In this document: positions 59,954-64,000 of the stretch, piece by piece
How positions within the stretch are numbered: the first letter of the stretch is position 1
Layout: every line of letters begins with the position of its first letter
Assembly: GCA_964521425.1 (NCBI GenBank)
Contig: CAZFRO010000005.1
Coordinates: 75,968-139,967, forward strand
Length of the DNA stretch: 64,000 bases
Direction: 5' to 3'
From: Joyebacterum sp964521425
GTDB taxonomy: Bacteria > Joyebacterota > Joyebacteria > Joyebacterales > Joyebacteraceae
Made by a program: the position numbers and the translations under genes
The notes under the pieces: generated by a model
What the model was told of the DNA's origin: nothing
Seen by the model: the letters and a program-made list of their open reading frames with translations, nothing else
Database searches by the model: none

Positions 59954-61033
59954 CAGGAGCACCATCTTCCGTGTTTCAAGAACGTCATCTGTGGCAAGGC
60001 TGTAGAAGTAGCAGCCGGAGGGCATCTCGTGCCCGCCGTCATCTCTTCCGTCCCACCTGATCGTCTGCTCCCCTGCGCTCACGTCGGTGTTCAGGAGCGT
60101 TCTCACGTGACGGCCTGCCATATCGTAGATATCCAGAGTTACACGTGATCGCCCATCAAGCACGAAGCCGATCGCGGTGACCGGATTGAAAGGATTCGGG
60201 CTGTTCTGCTCGAGTGATGCGCGTGGCAGAGCGGTCCCGTCGTGGACGTCCGAACTCATACCCGTCAGATGCGCCCCCATCAGCCACCAGAAGGCCTTGC
60301 CCTTCTGATAGCAGTTGAAGCAATGGGAGTGTGCACAGCTATAGCAGTCCGGGCAGTAGTGCTGGGCGCACCAGTCGGTACACCATGCGCAGTAGTCATG
60401 CTCGTCGGGGTAGTAGTTCCCGTCCGGATCCCAGCTCTCAATGTCGGCGAAATCGAAGAGGACCTTGTTGTTCGCCTCGCAGTAGGCGCGAATCTGGTTA
60501 TTCCTCGCGTAGAGATTGCCGGCGAGACCGGTACCATCCAGATGTCCGGTCATATAAATGAAGAGCACGCCCGGGTACTCGAGTTCGAGATCGTTCATCG
60601 CATTGAGGTAGATGTTGATCCCCTCTTCGGTGTTGTCCGAGCAGCCTCCACACCATGACCACATCACAGTGTTCAGGTCGTACGACGGATTGTCGAGATA
60701 GGCCCGAGTGATCGGAACCCACGTGGTGTCCCCGACATGCCCCAGATCATCGCTGTACTCAGTCAGGTAGATCGTGGTGTCACCAGAATTGTATGCGAAG
60801 AGATCGTCCTCATCGTACAGCATGGACATGCCGGTGACGATCTGGCTTCCGTGGGACGTGTGGCCATAGAAGATCCTGTAGTGCTCCTGGATCTCCTCGA
60901 CGACCGACTCGGGGATGTTCCCGAAGGCGCCGCATGTGGTGTGGTCGGCGATGATGGCGTCGGCGAAGACCGTGGCTGCGGTGAGGAACACCGCGAGTGC
61001 GATCAAGAGACAGGTCAGATGATTCTTCGGCAT
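59948..61033 (-). CDS. Secreted protein with YGHTSHGSQ motif, eight-Cys cluster and T9SS C-terminal domain
   Basis: 361 aa. Signal peptide MPKNHLTCLLIALAVFLTAATVFA. Residues about 28-210 contain IADHTTCGAFGNIPESVVEE, RIFYGHTSHGSQIVTGM and GVLFIYMTGHLDGTG, segments of an uncharacterised secreted family that I associate with an SGNH/hydrolase-like fold without being sure. Residues 215-241 hold eight Cys (C-x2-C-x3-C-x4-C-x2-C-x2-C-x4-C-x2-C) plus two His, an apparent metal-binding insertion. The last 90 residues (LEQNSPNPFNPVTAIGF ... QTIRWDGRDDGGHEMPSGCYF) are a T9SS type A domain. Confidence 0.82.
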   Translation of the reverse strand: MPKNHLTCLLIALAVFLTAATVFADAIIADHTTCGAFGNIPESVVEEIQEHYRIFYGHTSHGSQIVTGMSMLYDEDDLFAYNSGDTTIYLTEYSDDLGHVGDTTWVPITRAYLDNPSYDLNTVMWSWCGGCSDNTEEGINIYLNAMNDLELEYPGVLFIYMTGHLDGTGLAGNLYARNNQIRAYCEANNKVLFDFADIESWDPDGNYYPDEHDYCAWCTDWCAQHYCPDCYSCAHSHCFNCYQKGKAFWWLMGAHLTGMSSDVHDGTALPRASLEQNSPNPFNPVTAIGFVLDGRSRVTLDIYDMAGRHVRTLLNTDVSAGEQTIRWDGRDDGGHEMPSGCYFYSLATDDVLETRKMVLLR

Positions 61034-61198
61034 CGAGGCCTCCCGGAAGGAGAGTATGGGTAGCAGGACTTAGATGAAGAATAGCATAGTCGGTGCCACA
61101 CGGCAAGAATACATCGTTACAGCAGCATCCTCGAACGCGCTCCCCCACCTCTGATGCACTCCACCACCGCAGGTGGAGGGGACATTTACCGTGCTCTC

Positions 61199-61227
61199 TT
61201 GACGGCGGCTCATCTGCCCACTAGTCT
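61199..61227 (+). promoter_or_regulatory. Promoter for the frameshifted lipoprotein gene
   Basis: TTGACG, 17 bases, TAGTCT, about 90 bases before the ATG. A 7-bp hairpin (CTCCACC/GGTGGAG, 61159-61178) lies just upstream. Otherwise 61034-61315 shows nothing recognisable. Confidence 0.55.
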
Positions 61228-61315
61228 CATCTCGTCGATGCGACGTAGACGCAATGCGGTGAAACACAAGAGCAACGTGTGAACACAGTTGGTTTGTGGA
61301 AGGGAGACAGTGATC

Positions 61316-61912
61316 ATGAAACGCGCAGCACTTCTTCTCCTGCTGGGTACGGCGGCACTTGCCTTGGCCCTCGGCTGTTCCTCTGGAAGCGGCGGAACGG
61401 ACACGGATGACCCTCAGGACACAGCCGAAGAGAGCATCGGTCCAGCCGGTGGAACCATTGAACTGGACGGCGAGGCGCGTCTGGTCATTCCCGCCGGAGC
61501 GCTGGCCGCGACGGTTGGCTTCTCCCTTGAGGAGAACGACTCTCCTGCCGCTCCACCCGCCAGCAAGCAGTTCGCAACAGACGCATACAGCATTGAGCCA
61601 TCGGGAACAGCATTCACGATCCCCGCAACGGTCACACTCGAATACGACGAGGGTGATCTGGCCGGGGAGGACGAGAACTCGATCATCATATACACGGACG
61701 ACGGCCGTGGATGGGAGCCGCTGACCTCGACTGTGAACGAATCAAACAACGAGGTGTCCGCCGAGATCGACCACCTGTCCGACTTCGTCGCCGCAGTCGA
61801 TATCGGTACATCCGCAGATGGCGTCTTCGCCGCCCTCAAGGTCCACTGCGGCATCATAAACATCCCCGGAGAGAGACCCCTTCATTACGGACTTCCTTCA
61901 GGCGTGGTTTGA
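61316..61912 (+). CDS. Lipoprotein with ZU5-like domain, 5' part of a frameshifted gene
   Basis: 198 aa as read. ATG 61316 follows AGGGAGACAG and begins a lipoprotein signal (LLLLLGTAALALALGC). The ZU5-like stretch EESIGPAGGTIELDGEARLV, IPAGAL, then FTIPATVTLEYDEGDL and RGWEPLTSTVNESNNEVSAE is typical of large surface lipoproteins. From about base 61865 the frame appears wrong: it ends ERPLHYGLPSGVV-TGA. The +1 frame instead reads DPFITDFLQAWFDSTVAPCA and joins the next open frame. I infer a one-base insertion or sequencing error near GAGAGACCCC (61869-61880). Confidence 0.75.
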   Translation: MKRAALLLLLGTAALALALGCSSGSGGTDTDDPQDTAEESIGPAGGTIELDGEARLVIPAGALAATVGFSLEENDSPAAPPASKQFATDAYSIEPSGTAFTIPATVTLEYDEGDLAGEDENSIIIYTDDGRGWEPLTSTVNESNNEVSAEIDHLSDFVAAVDIGTSADGVFAALKVHCGIINIPGERPLHYGLPSGVV

Positions 61913-62441
61913 CAGCACCGTGGCTCCGTGTGCACCGACGAGCCCCATCATGGTCGACGGAATCACATGCAACGAGTACACGCTCTTGTGGTCGGCTCCG
62001 GAGACCCTCTACAAGTACGCGCCGTTCATCCCCCTCCCGTTCCTTGTTGAGGGTGAGACCTACACATACGATGTGGACGGCGGTGCTCAGGCGCCGGATT
62101 TCACTATCTCGATCGACTTTCCGGACTCAAGCCCCTACATCACGGATCCACCGATGAGCGGCACCGTATCTCTCAGCGGATTCACCGTGACATGGAACGG
62201 CACGGGCAGTGAGAACGTATTCCTCTCGATCGTTGGAGTGGGCGGCGGCTTCGTGGGCATTGAGACGGCGAACGATGGATCGTATGCGTTCTCGGCGGGT
62301 GAGTTGAGCGAACTCACGGCCGGCGCCTATGCGCTCACTCTCAACTACTTCAACAGCGAGAACATCGACGAGTCTGGATACGATCCCAACAGCTACGTCA
62401 GGGCGCAAGTGACGAGCGCGATCAACATGACCATGCAGTAG
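61875..62441 (+). CDS. 3' part of the frameshifted lipoprotein gene
   Basis: Continuation in the +1 frame from about GAC at 61875; the first ATG in this frame is at 61965, and no ribosome-binding site supports an independent start. It encodes FITDFLQAWFDSTVAPCAPT, FLVEGETYTYDVDGGAQAPD and a final Ig-like domain (GTVSLSGFTVTWNGTGSENV ... AYALTLNYFNSENIDESGYD). There is no WG tail or T9SS domain. With the upstream part it would make a surface lipoprotein of roughly 375 aa. Programmed frameshifting is possible but no slippery site or adjacent stop supports it. Confidence 0.65.
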   Translation, partial: DPFITDFLQAWFDSTVAPCAPTSPIMVDGITCNEYTLLWSAPETLYKYAPFIPLPFLVEGETYTYDVDGGAQAPDFTISIDFPDSSPYITDPPMSGTVSLSGFTVTWNGTGSENVFLSIVGVGGGFVGIETANDGSYAFSAGELSELTAGAYALTLNYFNSENIDESGYDPNSYVRAQVTSAINMTMQ

Positions 62442-62512
62442 GCCCAAGAGACGCGAGGTGGACTGTGGAGAGACCCGGCCTTCCCAAGTTCGGGTATTCT
62501 CCGTCTGGAACC

Positions 62513-62541
62513 TTGACCGCTCCCCCGAAAAGGGGTAGAGT
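62513..62541 (+). promoter_or_regulatory. Promoter for the beta-helix gene
   Basis: TTGACC, 17 bases, TAGAGT. The spacer contains a CCCC-GAAAA-GGGG hairpin, which could also act as the end signal of the preceding transcript. Confidence 0.55.
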
Positions 62542-62600
62542 GGTTGCTGTAGTCGATATCCCCTCATACGGCTCGCCTCCACTCTAAGAGGAGGTATGTC

Positions 62601-63935
62601 TTGCTTCGCTATGCATCCATCATGGCGGTTTTGCTGTGTTGTCTGGCCACGGCTGTGTCAGCCACTGTCATCCACGTAGACATAGACGGTGGTGGTGATT
62701 TCTCTGCGATAAAGCCGGCAGTCGCGGTAGCGGACTCGGGTGACACCATCATTGTGGCCCCGGGGACTTACACCGGTCCCGACAACAGGGAGATCGACTT
62801 CGTTGGCACGCACATCGTTCTGCTGTCTGAGGACGTGCACAGTCCCGCACTGACTGTCATCGACTGCGAGAACGCCGACCGCGCCTTCAGCTTCGTGAAC
62901 GGTGAGGACCATCACTGTGTGATCGAAGGGTTCACCATCACGCGCGGGCACGCGGACATGGGCGGAGCCATCCTCTGTGGAGGCTCTGGGCCGATCTTCC
63001 ACAACTGCGTTTTTGATGACAACCACGCCGACAGCTTCGGCGGCGCCATATACATCGGTGACAATTCCACGATCCAGCTCATCGAGTGTGAGTTCCTGAG
63101 CAACCACGCCGATACGGATGGAGGCGCCATATACGCGATGGGCGCCCTGCCGATAATCAGATCGAACACATTCGTGGGCAACAGCGCCGGGCAGGAGGGC
63201 GGGGCGATCGCGGTCAAGTTCGGCACGTGGGCCACGATCGCAAGCTGCGACTTCACGGGGAATTCGTCGGGTGTCAGCGGCGGCGCTGTCTACGCCGGTA
63301 TGACGGGGCCTTCTGCTCCGGCAGGCGGCAGTCCTGACCCAGACAGAATATCCGGAACCGTGGTCAAGAACAGCTCCTTCTACGACAACACATCCGTACG
63401 AGGAGGCGGACTCTACATCAACGCCTTCTCAGAGGTGAGTGTCTCCTTCAATACGTTCATCCGCAACACCGCGACCCTCGCTGGTGGCGGGCTCTTCGCG
63501 GACACGAGCTATGAGGGGAAGCCGACGATTCTGAACTGCACGTTCTGTTTCAACGAGGCTCCGCAGGGCTCCGGTATCTACTCGAAGGGCGGCGTTGACT
63601 ACAACCACATGGTTGTCCAGCAGTCCGTCATGGTCCACGGAGTGGTGGGCAGGGGCCTCCACTGCGAGCCGACTTCCTATCTGGAGACGAACTGGTGCCT
63701 CACGTACGCGAACGATGGAGGAGATGATCTTCTGGGAAGCAGCAACCTCATCTCCGTCGATCCGCTCCTCTGCGATATCTACGCCGACGACTTCTTCGCC
63801 TGTGCCGACTCCCCCTGTCTGCATGAGAACAATGACTTCGACATGCATCTGGGCTCGACGTACATCGGGTGCGGGAACTGCTCGACGGCCGTTGAGGAGA
63901 TCTCCTGGGGAGTGATCAAGGCGATGTACCGCTAG
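62601..63935 (+). CDS. Secreted parallel beta-helix protein with WG tail
   Basis: 444 aa. TTG 62601 is five bases after GAGGAGGT and begins a signal peptide (MLRYASIMAVLLCCLATAVSA). The start IHVDIDGGGDFSAIKPAVAV, DSGDTIIVAPGTYTGP is the opening of right-handed beta-helix (pectate-lyase-like) proteins. Coil repeats with GGAI turns follow (MGGAILCGGSGPIFHNCVFD, FGGAIYIGDNSTIQLIECEF, DGGAIYAMGALPIIRSNTFV). No lyase catalytic site is evident. The C-terminus is TAVEEISWGVIKAMYR. Confidence 0.85.
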   Translation: MLRYASIMAVLLCCLATAVSATVIHVDIDGGGDFSAIKPAVAVADSGDTIIVAPGTYTGPDNREIDFVGTHIVLLSEDVHSPALTVIDCENADRAFSFVNGEDHHCVIEGFTITRGHADMGGAILCGGSGPIFHNCVFDDNHADSFGGAIYIGDNSTIQLIECEFLSNHADTDGGAIYAMGALPIIRSNTFVGNSAGQEGGAIAVKFGTWATIASCDFTGNSSGVSGGAVYAGMTGPSAPAGGSPDPDRISGTVVKNSSFYDNTSVRGGGLYINAFSEVSVSFNTFIRNTATLAGGGLFADTSYEGKPTILNCTFCFNEAPQGSGIYSKGGVDYNHMVVQQSVMVHGVVGRGLHCEPTSYLETNWCLTYANDGGDDLLGSSNLISVDPLLCDIYADDFFACADSPCLHENNDFDMHLGSTYIGCGNCSTAVEEISWGVIKAMYR

Positions 63936-63968
63936 CAGGAGGCAGTGAACCGTACCGGGATTGCCGGA

Positions 63969-63995
63969 GACTCCATTTCGTGAGAGGATGGAGTC
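63969..63995 (+). promoter_or_regulatory. Hairpin covering the ribosome-binding site of the next gene
   Basis: GACTCCAT ... ATGGAGTC (8-bp arms, 11-base loop containing GAGAGG) ends one base before an ATG at 63996. A gene probably starts there and continues beyond the window. The stem could limit its translation. Confidence 0.35.
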
Positions 63996-64000
63996 ATGAG

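Noticed and set aside
61316..62441. Programmed +1 frameshift in the lipoprotein gene
   Set aside because: No stop codon, slippery proline/leucine codon with SD-like stimulator, or structure at the switch point; a simple indel is more likely.
1..64000. Mobile elements or prophage
   Set aside because: No transposase, integrase, phage structural gene, terminal inverted repeats with target duplication, or attachment site was seen.

Overview
The window is 64 kb of high-GC bacterial DNA with dense, mostly short operons on both strands. It holds about 45 protein genes and no rRNA, tRNA, CRISPR array or insertion sequence that I could recognise. Two 100-base runs of N (18202-18301 and 27872-27971) both fall inside short tandem repeats, so this is probably a scaffolded draft or metagenome-assembled genome. 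The cell envelope is diderm: TonB-dependent receptor, FadL/PorV-like barrels, many lipoproteins. Several large secreted proteins end in a FlgD-like / type IX secretion (T9SS type A) C-terminal domain. One protein ends in PEP-CTERM, and GWxTD and gingipain-like (C25) proteins are present. This mix points to the FCB group, most like the uncultured Krumholzibacteriota/Eisenbacteria/Latescibacterota lineages; the placement is inference.

Layout. 1-2.8 kb (-): serA (partial) and murJ. 3.05-10.5 kb (+): two outer-membrane barrels flanking a 1686-aa T9SS cargo of repeated carboxypeptidase-regulatory domains. 10.5-16.2 kb: an XRE-cupin regulator, small envelope proteins and lipoproteins, a secreted transglutaminase-like protein and a sigma-like factor. 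16.4-19.6 kb (-): ParA fused to a glycogen-binding CBM48 domain, a MinD-like ATPase and an unknown protein. 19.8-25 kb (-): PmbA/TldD and a secreted CBM48 alpha-amylase. 25.1-26.3 kb (-): rubredoxin and two ferritin-like proteins. 27-32.7 kb: an OmpR-type regulator lacking its phospho-acceptor Asp, a repeat array, an M3-like lipoprotein peptidase, a nucleotidyltransferase, mnmA and a barrel. 32.7-38.9 kb: a cluster of secreted proteins sharing a C-terminal tail, around a TonB receptor fused to an inner-membrane domain. 39-47.6 kb: DUF2007, thioesterase, C25-like protein, another tailed protein, GWxTD protein and plsY. 47.7-53.6 kb: PEP-CTERM protein, hflK/hflC, LysM-like and ASST-like proteins. 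53.8-56.8 kb (+): a sugar ABC importer without its ATPase. 57-64 kb: more secreted T9SS or tailed proteins and a frameshifted lipoprotein.

Two observations stand out. First, six unrelated secreted proteins end in the same short tail, consensus [TA]-V-[ED]-x(2-5)-[ST]-W-G-x-[IV]-K-[AS]-x-Y-[RK] at or next to the stop codon. It is neither the T9SS nor the PEP-CTERM signal and looks like an undescribed sorting or processing tag. Second, two tandem paralogous CBM6/35-like genes (33333-33923 and 32733-33296, - strand) each contain one in-frame TGA at the same aligned position. Both reading frames continue past it to a normal stop and end in that tail, and each has a SECIS-like hairpin with its loop 21-22 nt after the TGA. 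TGA is a normal stop elsewhere in the window, so this looks like a new extracytoplasmic selenoprotein family or another conserved recoding event.

Most promoters I could place fit TTGACn, 17 bp, TAnnnT. Several genes carry 29-32 bp tandem repeats that run across their stop codons.
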